This document shows positions 14,583 to 22,485 of a stretch of DNA of 49,586 bases, in pieces. How positions within the stretch are numbered: position 1 is the stretch's first letter; the number at the start of each line of letters is the position of its first letter. This DNA comes from an uncultured Myxococcales bacterium. GTDB taxonomy: Bacteria > Myxococcota_A > UBA9042 > DTJE01. Made by a program: the position numbers and the translations under genes. Location: NCBI GenBank assembly GCA_937975765.1, contig CALJUR010000074.1:1-49586 (forward strand), written 5' to 3'. The notes under the pieces are model-generated. The model did no database searches. It had not been told where the DNA came from and saw only the letters and a list, made by a program, of their open reading frames with translations.

Positions 14583-16560
14583 ACCCGAACTCCTCGTTCA
14601 GCACGCCGGCCGGACCGCACGCGCCGAATCGATCCAGCCCCAGCACGGTCCCGCCGGAGCCGGCCAGCCGCCACCAGCCCACCGTCGCGCCGGCCTCGAC
14701 CACCGCCACCGGCACGCCGGGGGGCAGCACCGAACGGCGGAACGCGGGGTCCTGGGCATCGAACCGCTCCAGCGACGGCATCGACACGACGCGAACGCGC
14801 AGGCCGGTCGCGGCCTCGACCTCCGGTGCCGCGTGCAGGCAGGAGGGGACCTCGCTGCCGGTCGCCACCACCACCAGGCCGGGCGCGCCGCCTTCCGGAT
14901 CGCGCACGACGGACGCGCCGCACAGGGCCTCCGCGACGCCGCAGCCCGCGGGGCGGTCGAACGCGGGCAGCGCCTGCCGCGAGGTCACGATGCAGGTCGG
15001 ACCGTGGTCGCGTCGAAGCGCGAAGTCCCAGGCGGCGGCGACCTCGACGGGATCGGCCGGCCGGAATACGGTCATGCCGGGAATGGACCGCAGCATCCAC
15101 AACTGCTCGATCGGCTGGTGCGTGGGGCCGTCCTCGCCCACGTGGAACGAGTCGTGGCTGAACACGAAGATCGACGGGATCCGCATCAGCGCGGCCATCC
15201 GCAGGGCCGGCTTGAGGTAGTCCGAGAAGACCAGGAACGTGGAGCCGTACGGGCGGAACGAACCCTGCAGCGCCATGCCGTTGACGACGCCGCCCATGGC
15301 GTGCTCGCGGATCCCGTAGTGCAGCGTGCGCCCGGCGTACTGTCCGCGACCCACGCTGCCACCGTCCTCGATCCAGGTCAGGTTCGACGGTCCCAGGTCC
15401 GCCGATCCGCCGACCAGCCCGGGGATGCGGGCGGCCGCGACCTGCAACGCCCGGGCCGACTGGTTTCGCGTGGCCTTGCCGCGGTCCCTCTCGGCCGCGA
15501 CCCGCATCGCCTCCGCGAGGTCGTCCGGCGTCCCCCGGGCGTGCAGCGCGTCCCAGGCCGCCGCCAGGTCGGGATTCGCCTGCCGCCAGGCCTCGAAGGC
15601 CGCCTCCCATGCCTCGCGCCGCGCGATGCAGCGCCGGCGGGCCTCGTCGAACCACGCCCGCACGTCGTCCGGCACCAGGAATGCCGGTTCCAGCGGCCAG
15701 CCCAGGCGCTCCTTCGTGCGCCGCACCTCGTCCGCCCCCAGGGGCGCGCCGTGGCTGGACTCGGACCCTTCCTTGGTCACCGCGCCGTGCGCGATCACGG
15801 TGCGCGCGATCACCAGCGACGGGCGCCCGGTCTCGGCAACGGCCGCGTCCAGGGCCGCCTCGACCGCGACCGGGTCGTACCCGTCCACGTGCTGCACGTG
15901 CCAGTTCATCGCGGCGAACCGGGCCGCCACGTCCTCGTGCAGGGCCAGGTCGGTGCCGCCCTCGATGGTGATGCGGTTCGAGTCGTAGACCACGACGAGG
16001 TTCCCCAGGCCCAGGCTGCCGGCCAGCGAGGCTGCCTCGTACGTGATCCCCTCCATCATGTCGCCGTCGCCGGACAGGGCGAAGACGCGGTACCCGATCG
16101 GCATGCCGGTCCCGTCGCGGTCGAACCGGGCCGCCAGCATCTTCCCGGACAGCGCCATGCCTACCGCGTTCGCGAACCCCGCGCCCAGCGGGCCCGTGGT
16201 GGTCTCGACGCCGGGGCACAGCCCGAACTCGGGATGCCCCGCCGCCCGGCTGCCCCGCTGCCGGAAGCGCCGGATGTCGTCCAGGGACAGGTCGTACCCG
16301 GACAGGTGCAGCAGCGCGTACTGCAGCATCGATGCGTGGCCGACCGACAGCACGAAGCGGTCCCGGTCGGGCCAGTCGGGGCGGGTCGGGTCGAACCGCA
16401 ACGCCCGCGTCCACAGGACCAGCGCCAGGTCCGCGGCACCCATGGGCGTGCCGGGATGGCCGGACTTCGCGGCCTCGATCGCGTCGACGGCCAGCATCTG
16501 GAGGGTGCGAACGATACGCTGCCGCAGCGCGGCATCGGGAACCGGAGCCAGGTCGGCCAT
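14518..16560 (-). CDS. tkt: Transketolase
   Basis: Thiamine-diphosphate enzyme of the non-oxidative pentose phosphate pathway, moving two-carbon ketol units between sugar phosphates. The 680 residues contain the family blocks in order: SGHPGTPMGAADLALVLW, the TPP motif GDGDMMEGITYEAASLAG with YDSNRITIEG, the pyrimidine-domain region (GIREHAMGGVVNGMALQGS) and a C-terminal domain. The ATG at 16560 is preferred because GGAGG lies about 10 bases upstream; an in-frame ATG at 16590, overlapping the panC stop as ATGA, would add 10 residues and is also possible. It is the last gene of a panB-panC-tkt unit and overlaps the hydrolase gene on the opposite strand. Confidence 0.96.
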   Translation of the reverse strand: MADLAPVPDAALRQRIVRTLQMLAVDAIEAAKSGHPGTPMGAADLALVLWTRALRFDPTRPDWPDRDRFVLSVGHASMLQYALLHLSGYDLSLDDIRRFRQRGSRAAGHPEFGLCPGVETTTGPLGAGFANAVGMALSGKMLAARFDRDGTGMPIGYRVFALSGDGDMMEGITYEAASLAGSLGLGNLVVVYDSNRITIEGGTDLALHEDVAARFAAMNWHVQHVDGYDPVAVEAALDAAVAETGRPSLVIARTVIAHGAVTKEGSESSHGAPLGADEVRRTKERLGWPLEPAFLVPDDVRAWFDEARRRCIARREAWEAAFEAWRQANPDLAAAWDALHARGTPDDLAEAMRVAAERDRGKATRNQSARALQVAAARIPGLVGGSADLGPSNLTWIEDGGSVGRGQYAGRTLHYGIREHAMGGVVNGMALQGSFRPYGSTFLVFSDYLKPALRMAALMRIPSIFVFSHDSFHVGEDGPTHQPIEQLWMLRSIPGMTVFRPADPVEVAAAWDFALRRDHGPTCIVTSRQALPAFDRPAGCGVAEALCGASVVRDPEGGAPGLVVVATGSEVPSCLHAAPEVEAATGLRVRVVSMPSLERFDAQDPAFRRSVLPPGVPVAVVEAGATVGWWRLAGSGGTVLGLDRFGACGPAGVLNEEFGFTPAGIARRLVSWWTSRPTAG

Positions 16561-16586
16561 TTTTCCATTGCCTCCGGAAAGGGCGT

Positions 16587-17462
16587 TCATCGCGCCGGGG
16601 ATGCGGCGGCCGGGACGGGCCCAGGGACCGCGACGAGGTTGTCGATCAGCCGCGTCCCGCCCAGTCGGGCGGCTACGGCCAGCAGGACGGGGCCCTCGAT
16701 CCGGGCCGCGTCCTCCAGGGTCTCGGGGTCGCAGGCGGCCAGGTACTCGACCTCGAACCCGGCAGTCGCGAGGCGTGCGGTCCCGCCGGCCACCAGCGCC
16801 GCCGCGTCCGGCGGGCCCGCCGCCACAGACTCGGCCATCGCCTGCAGCGTCGCGTACAGTTGCGGCGCCTTCGCACGGTCCTGTGCCGACAGGTAGCGGT
16901 TGCGCGAGGACATCGCCAGTCCGTCAGCCTCGCGGATCGTGGGGTGCCGCAGGATCCGCACGCCCAGGTCCAGGTCGGCCACCAGCTGCTCGATCACGCG
17001 CACCTGCTGGTAGTCCTTCAGCCCGAACACGGCGACGTCCGGCCGCACGATGCCGAACAGCTTGGCCACGACGACCGCGACGCCGCCGAAGTGGTTCGTC
17101 CGGGTCAGCCCGCAAAGGTGGTGCGGAAGGCGGGCCAGGTCGACCGACGTCTGGAATCCCGGGCCATACATCCCGGCCGCGGAGGGGGCGAAGACCGCAT
17201 CGACCTTCAGGCCGGCCAGCCGGCCCAGGTCCCCCTGCAGGTCGCGCGGGTACTTCTGGAAGTCCTCGTTCGGGCCGAACTGCGTCGGGTTCACGAAGAT
17301 GCTGACCACCACGCGGGTGGCCTCGCGCGCGGCCTGACGCACCAGCGCCAGGTGCCCCTCGTGCAGGGCGCCCATCGTCGGCACCATCGCGATCGTCTCG
17401 CCGGCCTGCAGCCAGCGCCGCGACAGGTCGCGCATCTCCGTCTTCTCCAGCACCACGTTCAC
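16587..17462 (-). CDS. panC: Pantothenate synthetase (pantoate--beta-alanine ligase)
   Basis: ATP-dependent condensation of pantoate with beta-alanine, the last step of pantothenate synthesis. The 291-residue length is normal. Signatures: MVPTMGALHEGHLALV (nucleotide-binding HxGH motif), VSIFVNPTQFGPNEDFQKYP, LCGLTRTNHFGGVAVVVAK, GLKDYQQ and MSSRNRYLS (the KMSKS-like region). The GTG at 17462 is chosen because GGAGG lies 5 bases upstream; another in-frame GTG two codons earlier is too close to that site. Its stop overlaps an alternative ATG of tkt, and panB ends 18 bp upstream. Confidence 0.97.
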   Translation of the reverse strand: MNVVLEKTEMRDLSRRWLQAGETIAMVPTMGALHEGHLALVRQAAREATRVVVSIFVNPTQFGPNEDFQKYPRDLQGDLGRLAGLKVDAVFAPSAAGMYGPGFQTSVDLARLPHHLCGLTRTNHFGGVAVVVAKLFGIVRPDVAVFGLKDYQQVRVIEQLVADLDLGVRILRHPTIREADGLAMSSRNRYLSAQDRAKAPQLYATLQAMAESVAAGPPDAAALVAGGTARLATAGFEVEYLAACDPETLEDAARIEGPVLLAVAARLGGTRLIDNLVAVPGPVPAAASPAR

Positions 17463-17480
17463 GGGCACCTCCGGATCGAA

Positions 17481-18281
17481 TCAGAACGAGTGGGCGTCGT
17501 CGGGAAACGCCCCTTCGCGGACCTCGCGGGCATAGGTGGACAGGGCCTCGCGCACCCGTACCGACAGGTGTTCGTATTTCTTGAGGAACCTCGGTTCGAA
17601 GCCGTCGTCCAGCCCCAGCAGGTCGTGCAGCACCAGGACCTGCCCGTCGCAGGCCGCCGACGCGCCGATGCCGATGGTCGGCACCGGCGCGGCGTCGGTG
17701 ATGCGCCTGGCCAGCCCGGCCGGGATCGACTCCAGCACCAGGGAGTACACGCCCGCCTCCACGACCGCCTGCGCGTCCGCCAGCAGGCGCTCGGCCGCGG
17801 CTTCCCCCCTCCCCTGCACCTTGAACCCGCCGAACTGGTGCACCGACTGGGGTGTCAGGCCCAGGTGCCCCATGACCGGGATCCCGGCGTCCACGATGCG
17901 GCGGATGGCCGACGCGCTGCGCTGGCCACCTTCCAACTTGACCGCGTGCGCACCGCCCTCGACGACCAGCCGGCCGGCGTTCCGCAGGGCGTCCTCGTCG
18001 CTGACCTGGTAGGAGAGGAACGGCATGTCCGCCACGAGGTGCGTGCGGGCCAGCCCGCGGGAGACGCAGCGGGTGTGGTAGACGACGTGGTCGACGGTGA
18101 CGGCCAGCGTGCTGTCCAGCCCCTGGATCACCATGCCCAGCGAGTCGCCCACCAGGACGATGTCCACGCCGGCGGACTCCACCAGCCGCGCGAAGGTGGC
18201 GTCGTAGCAGGTCATCATGACCAGTTTCTCGGCGCCCTTGCGGGCCAGGACCTCGGGTGCGGTCAGAGCCTTCGTTCCCAT
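17481..18281 (-). CDS. panB: 3-methyl-2-oxobutanoate hydroxymethyltransferase
   Basis: First committed step of pantothenate synthesis: methylene-tetrahydrofolate-dependent formation of ketopantoate. The 266-residue TIM-barrel enzyme shows MMTCYDATFARL, VDIVLVGDSLGMVIQG (metal-binding Asp), ADMPFLSYQ, AVKLEGG, PVMGHLGLTPQSVHQFGG and GIGASAACDGQVLVLHDLLG. The start was set at 18281 (MGTKALTAPEVL), as the upstream in-frame extension has no homology and covers the promoter. A promoter is readable just upstream, so panB heads the panB-panC-tkt transcript. Confidence 0.97.
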   Translation of the reverse strand: MGTKALTAPEVLARKGAEKLVMMTCYDATFARLVESAGVDIVLVGDSLGMVIQGLDSTLAVTVDHVVYHTRCVSRGLARTHLVADMPFLSYQVSDEDALRNAGRLVVEGGAHAVKLEGGQRSASAIRRIVDAGIPVMGHLGLTPQSVHQFGGFKVQGRGEAAAERLLADAQAVVEAGVYSLVLESIPAGLARRITDAAPVPTIGIGASAACDGQVLVLHDLLGLDDGFEPRFLKKYEHLSVRVREALSTYAREVREGAFPDDAHSF

Positions 18282-18309
18282 GCGGCCCCCCGGGGAATGA
18301 GCGGAGCGT

Positions 18310-18338
18310 AGGGTAGCGCAACGACCCGCGTCCGGCAA
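18310..18338 (-). promoter_or_regulatory. Promoter of panB-panC-tkt
   Basis: On the minus strand TTGCCG (18333-18338) and TACCCT (18310-18315) are 17 bp apart. The transcript would start about 20 bases before the panB ATG, leaving no room for a riboswitch. Confidence 0.5.
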
Positions 18339-18374
18339 TCGAGGGCACGGGTTCCCGGGCCGCGCGGGCAGCGC

Positions 18375-19412
18375 CTAGAGACTGAAATGCCGGCGGTACA
18401 CGGGCAGGTGGCGCAGCGCGTCGCCCATCGGCAGGTCGTCCAGGCTGCCCTTCAGCGGCGGGATCTTCTGGGACGACGACATCGCGCCCAGGCATGCCAG
18501 CACGCCGTCGCGCAGCCCCTGCACGCTGTAGCCGCCTTCCAGCACGAAGACGATCCGCCCGCCGCACAGCCGGTCCGCCGCACCGCGCAGGTGCGACGCG
18601 ATCCGGGCGAACCCCTGCGCGGTCACCTCCATCCGGCCCAGCACGTCGCCCGCGAAGATGTCGAACCCCGCGGACACGAGGATCAGTTGCGGCTTGAACT
18701 TGTCCAGGATCCGCACGACCAGCCCGCCGTAGATGGCGTCGAACTCAGGGTCCCCGTGGCCCGGCGCCAGCGGGATGTTGATGTTGAATCCCGTCCCGGG
18801 CCCCTCCCCCGTCTCGTCCGCCTGGCCCGTCCCGGGGTACACCGACGCCTGGTGGGTGGAGATCACCAGCACCGACGGATCGCGGTAGAAGATCGACTGG
18901 GTCCCGTTGCCGTGGTGCAGGTCGAAGTCCACGATCGCGACGCGGTCCATCTTCAGCGCGTCGCGGGCGAACCGCGCGGCAATCGCGGCGTTGTTGAACA
19001 GGCAGAACCCCATGGCCCTGTGGGCCTCGGCGTGGTGCCCCGGCGGCCTCACCAGCGCGAACCCGTTGGCGACCTCCCCGACCGCCACCGATTCCACGAC
19101 CGCCAGCGCGGCCCCGGCCGCGTGCATGGCGGCATCGAACGAGCGCGGCCCCGCCGTGGTGTCCAGGTCCAGGGCCACCGTGCGCCCCTGCGTCGACATC
19201 ACCCTGCGGTAGTGCTCCGGCGTGTGGACCGCCGTGATCTCGGCCGGCAGCGCCCGCCGGCCGTCCAGCATCCGGACCCCCAGGTCGCGGATGTCGCCGG
19301 TCATCATCATCTCCAGCAGCACCTGCAGCCTCTTCGGGGTCTCGGGATGGTGCCGCCCCATGTCGTGGGCGAGGCACGCCGGGTCCACGACCACGCCGGT
19401 TCGCGTCGCCAT
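18375..19412 (-). CDS. Histone-deacetylase-family amidohydrolase (AcuC/acetylpolyamine type)
   Basis: A 345-residue zinc-dependent deacetylase of the arginase/HDAC fold. The active site is complete: RPPGHHAE (His126-His127), VDFDLHHGNGT (zinc ligands Asp164 and His166), SAGFD (Asp251) and EGGYS near the C-terminus. Likely substrates are acetylated protein lysines or acetylpolyamines. The ATG at 19412 has GGAGGGACCG upstream. No acetyl-CoA synthetase or acuA acetyltransferase is adjacent, so an acetoin/acetate context cannot be claimed. It is monocistronic, divergent from the OmpH gene. Confidence 0.93.
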   Translation of the reverse strand: MATRTGVVVDPACLAHDMGRHHPETPKRLQVLLEMMMTGDIRDLGVRMLDGRRALPAEITAVHTPEHYRRVMSTQGRTVALDLDTTAGPRSFDAAMHAAGAALAVVESVAVGEVANGFALVRPPGHHAEAHRAMGFCLFNNAAIAARFARDALKMDRVAIVDFDLHHGNGTQSIFYRDPSVLVISTHQASVYPGTGQADETGEGPGTGFNINIPLAPGHGDPEFDAIYGGLVVRILDKFKPQLILVSAGFDIFAGDVLGRMEVTAQGFARIASHLRGAADRLCGGRIVFVLEGGYSVQGLRDGVLACLGAMSSSQKIPPLKGSLDDLPMGDALRHLPVYRRHFSL

Positions 19413-19448
19413 CGGTCCCTCCGGAATTTCGGCCAGCAGTTCTCGTCG

Positions 19449-19477
19449 ATTGTCCGCCGCCGGATCCGGGAATTCAA
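19449..19477 (-). promoter_or_regulatory. Promoter of the deacetylase gene
   Basis: On the minus strand TTGAAT (19472-19477) and GACAAT (19449-19454) are separated by 17 bp, about 35 bases before the start codon. Confidence 0.5.
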
Positions 19478-19550
19478 GGGCCGGCAGGAATGACCACGCC
19501 CCCGGTGGGTTGCAGCGCGGGTGACCTGTCGTTCAGACGGGATGCGGCAA

Positions 19551-19579
19551 TTGACTTGGGGGCGGGTTTCGTCCAGAAT
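19551..19579 (+). promoter_or_regulatory. Promoter of the ompH-rhomboid-TMTC unit
   Basis: TTGACT (19551-19556), a 17-bp spacer and CAGAAT (19574-19579) lie 30 bp before the ompH ATG; the hexamers are close to the sigma70 consensus. Confidence 0.6.
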
Positions 19580-19608
19580 CAACCGCCCTCGTGGGAACCG
19601 GAGGAGAC

Positions 19609-20127
19609 ATGAGAATCGCTTCGATGATCGGATGCCTGGCGGCCGTGGCGATGCTGGCGGCGGTGCCCGCGAAGGCCCAGACCGTGAAGATCGGATACGT
19701 GGACCTGCAGCAGGCCCTCTCCGAGACGAACGACGGCAAGGCCATCAAGTCCAAGCTCGAGCGCCTGCTCAAGGACAAGCAGCGCGAGTTCGACAAGATG
19801 CAGGACGACGTCAAGCGCATCAAGGACGAGATCGAGACGCAGGGCGCCATGATGAAGGAGGACCTGCGCCGGAACAAGATGCAGGACTACCAGAAGAAGA
19901 TGGTGGAACTGCAGGAGTTCTACATGGGCAACCAGAAGGAACTGGCCGACAAGGAGGCCGAACTGACGAAGCCCCTCCTGGACCGCTTCGACAAGGTGCT
20001 GAAGCAGATTGGCCGGGACGAGGGGTTCACCCTGATCCTGCCGTCGGCTGCGGTCGTGTACGGGCAGCCCTCGCTGGACCTCACCGCGCGCCTGATCCAG
20101 ATGATCAACTCCGGCGCCGGCAAGTAG
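19609..20127 (+). CDS. OmpH/Skp-family periplasmic chaperone
   Basis: A 172-residue secreted protein. A signal peptide (MLAAVPAKA, cleavage near residue 24) is followed by the family start KIGYVDLQQALSET and a long charged helical hairpin (about residues 45-125) that forms the tentacles of Skp-type trimers. The conserved C-terminal segment GFTLILPSAAVVYG is present. Skp chaperones hold unfolded outer-membrane proteins in the periplasm. The ATG at 19609 has a good GGAGGAG upstream; an earlier Met is less likely. The usual bamA and lpx neighbours are absent; instead a rhomboid protease and a glycosyltransferase follow. Confidence 0.88.
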   Translation: MRIASMIGCLAAVAMLAAVPAKAQTVKIGYVDLQQALSETNDGKAIKSKLERLLKDKQREFDKMQDDVKRIKDEIETQGAMMKEDLRRNKMQDYQKKMVELQEFYMGNQKELADKEAELTKPLLDRFDKVLKQIGRDEGFTLILPSAAVVYGQPSLDLTARLIQMINSGAGK

Positions 20128-20157
20128 TTCCCCCCTTTCCGGGAGGGCCTCCTCTCC

Positions 20158-20826
20158 ATGGGCGGGCTGACGGATTCCATCCGCCGGTGGTACCGGGACC
20201 TGCCTCCCGTCACCGGCGTCCTGATGCTGGCGCTGGCCGCCTCGTTCATCGCATTCTTCGTCCTTCGGCTGGCCTCGCGCGACCTCTCGGACACGCTGTG
20301 GTCCTGGCTGGCGCTGGACCCCGTCGCCGCCTGGCGCCGTCCCTGGACCCTGCTGACGATGCAGGTCCTGCACGGTGACGCCTTCCACGTCCTGTTCAAC
20401 GTGCTGGCGCTGACGTCGCTGGGACGCTGGGTCGAGCGCTCGCTGGGCCGGCCGCGTTTCCTGTGGCTGCTGCTGGCGTGCGCGCTGTCCGGCGGGCTGC
20501 TGTTCGTCGCGATCGGGTGGCCGGCCGGCATGGCGCCGACGTTCGGCGCCTCGGGCACCGTGCTGGGGGTGCTGACCGCCTTCGCCCTGCTGCATCCCGA
20601 GGCCCAGTTGCGGTTCTGGTTCGCCGCGCCGCTGAAGGCGAAGAACCTGGTGTGGCTGATCCTGGGCATCGACGCGATCCTGGTGGCCTCGACACGGGGT
20701 GCGGACATGGTGCCCCTGCACCTGGGCGGGATGCTGGCCGCGTGGGTGTACCTGCGCCGGCCCTGGACCCGCGCCTACCGGCTGCGGGTCGCGTCGTGGT
20801 ACCGGCGGCTGCGGGGTCGCCGGTGA
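20158..20826 (+). CDS. Rhomboid-family intramembrane serine protease
   Basis: A 222-residue polytopic protein with about six transmembrane helices. The catalytic dyad is recognisable: GASG with Ser132 and HLGG with His188; the HGDAFHVLFN stretch (residues 72-81) matches the conserved TM2 His/Asn region. Rhomboids cleave transmembrane segments within the bilayer. It lies 31 bp after ompH and overlaps the next gene by GTGA. Its short form and association with surface-protein genes would also fit a rhombosortase-like processing role, but specific rhombosortase motifs cannot be confirmed by eye. Confidence 0.82.
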   Translation: MGGLTDSIRRWYRDLPPVTGVLMLALAASFIAFFVLRLASRDLSDTLWSWLALDPVAAWRRPWTLLTMQVLHGDAFHVLFNVLALTSLGRWVERSLGRPRFLWLLLACALSGGLLFVAIGWPAGMAPTFGASGTVLGVLTAFALLHPEAQLRFWFAAPLKAKNLVWLILGIDAILVASTRGADMVPLHLGGMLAAWVYLRRPWTRAYRLRVASWYRRLRGRR

Positions 20827-22421
20827 GCCGCCCTGCACGGTTCGGGATCGTCGCGATCCTGCTGGCCATCCTCGCGGTCCACGCACAGGTCGTCCTGAAC
20901 CCCTTCACGTGGGACGACGGCTACCTGGTCCTCGACAACCCCGAAATCCGGGACCTGTCCGGCATCCCCGGCATGTTCGTGACGACGTGGGGCTCGGGCA
21001 CCGGGGACGAGGCGGCCCGCGACATGAACCGGTCCTACTACCGGCCGGTCGCGCTGGTGTCCGTCGCGCTGCAGTTCGCGGCCCAGGGGGCGGATGCGGC
21101 GGGCTTCCACGCGGTCAACGTGGCGATCCACGCGCTGGCGGCGCTGGCGCTGCTGGCATGGCTGCGGCGCATGCTGGCCCGTGCGACCCCCGGGGATGCC
21201 GGGCCCGGGCAGGCGCCGACCCGGTGGGCGGAATGGGCGGCACTGGTCCTGGCCCTGCTGTGGGCGGTGCACCCGATCCACTCCGAGTCGATCAGCGTCG
21301 TCGCGTACCGATCGAACACGCTGGGCGGGCTGTTCACGTTCGCCACCCTGGCGCTGCTGGCCCCTCCGGTCGACCGCGCGCGCCCCGCCGGGACCGGCGA
21401 TCCCGCGACGCCGTGGGGAACGGCGATCGCGGCGGCGGCCTGCGCGGCTCTGGCCCTGTGGTCCAAGGAGACCTCGGTCGTGCTGCCGGCGATGATCGTC
21501 GTGCAGGACCTGCTGGCGCGGCGCACCGGGTTCCGCCGCGTGCTGGCGGCGTGGGTGCCGGCGGGCCTGCTGGCCTGCGCGTACCTGTGGATGCGCCACC
21601 AGACGACCGCCGCGTCGGACCTGCGCTTCTTCGACGGGGTCCAGCCGCTGCAGGCCCTGGCCCTGGTGCCGCGGGTGTTCCACTTCTACCTGCGCCTGTG
21701 CCTGGCCCCCTGGCCGCTGAACGCCTTCTACGACTGGTCGATCGTCGGCCCGCCCGACCTTTCCCCGGACGCCTCGCTGGTCGTCGGATCGCTGCTGCTG
21801 GCGGGCCTCGTCGCGGGCATCCCCCTGCTGCGGCGCCGGCGTCCCGTGGCCGCGCTGGGCCTCGCGGTCTTCGTCCTGGGGCTGCTGCCGGCCTCGCACC
21901 TCGTACCCTTCGTGGTCGGCGTGGCGGACCGCTTCCTGTACGTGCCGCTGGCGGGGCTGCTGCTGGCGGCCGGGGATGCCTTCCTGGCCGTTTCGGGATC
22001 GCGGGCGGTCCGGCGCGTGCTGGCGGCGACCGGCCTGTTGCTGCTGCTGGCCTTCTCCGGCCTGTCGGCGGTCCGGGACCGGGACTGGACCTCGGACGAG
22101 GCGATCCTGCAGGCGGCCATCCGCGACTGGCCCGGCTCGGTCAACGGCCACCTGGGCCTGGCCCGGTACTACCTGGCGAACGGCCGCGCCCCCGAGGCCG
22201 TCCTCCCGCTGCGCGAGGTCGTCCGGCTGTCCCCAGGACTGGCCGTGGGCCACGGCCTGCTGGCCGCGGCGCTGGGTCGCACCGGCGACTACCCGGAGGG
22301 CCGCAAGATCCTGCGCCAGGCCCCCCTGCCGCAGCCCGGCCTTCCCTCGGCCGTCGAGATCGCCCGCGGCGAACTGGCGCGATCCGGCGACCTCGAAGCC
22401 ATCCGGCGCCTGGGCCTGTAG
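20823..22421 (+). CDS. TMTC-like GT-C glycosyltransferase with TPR tail
   Basis: A 532-residue membrane protein with about ten hydrophobic helices. After the first helix comes FTWDDGYLVLDNPEIRD, the acidic first-loop motif of GT-C/TMTC O-mannosyltransferase-like enzymes, and WAVHPIHSESISVVAYRSN and LWSKETSVVLP are further TMTC family signatures. The last 120 residues (NGHLGLARYYLANGRAPEAV) form TPR-like helices. It presumably transfers lipid-linked sugars to extracytoplasmic proteins. It starts with GTG overlapping the rhomboid stop, so the two are translationally coupled. Acceptor proteins are unknown. Confidence 0.82.
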   Translation: MSRPARFGIVAILLAILAVHAQVVLNPFTWDDGYLVLDNPEIRDLSGIPGMFVTTWGSGTGDEAARDMNRSYYRPVALVSVALQFAAQGADAAGFHAVNVAIHALAALALLAWLRRMLARATPGDAGPGQAPTRWAEWAALVLALLWAVHPIHSESISVVAYRSNTLGGLFTFATLALLAPPVDRARPAGTGDPATPWGTAIAAAACAALALWSKETSVVLPAMIVVQDLLARRTGFRRVLAAWVPAGLLACAYLWMRHQTTAASDLRFFDGVQPLQALALVPRVFHFYLRLCLAPWPLNAFYDWSIVGPPDLSPDASLVVGSLLLAGLVAGIPLLRRRRPVAALGLAVFVLGLLPASHLVPFVVGVADRFLYVPLAGLLLAAGDAFLAVSGSRAVRRVLAATGLLLLLAFSGLSAVRDRDWTSDEAILQAAIRDWPGSVNGHLGLARYYLANGRAPEAVLPLREVVRLSPGLAVGHGLLAAALGRTGDYPEGRKILRQAPLPQPGLPSAVEIARGELARSGDLEAIRRLGL

Positions 22422-22485
22422 GGCGGCCTCTTCCGGGCCGGCACGGCCGCCGTGCTACACTACGCCGTCACGGGCGGAGGCGACG

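Noticed and set aside
16332..18311. A 659-residue plus-strand frame
   Set aside because: It is antisense to tkt, panC and panB, all of which have complete family motifs on the minus strand.
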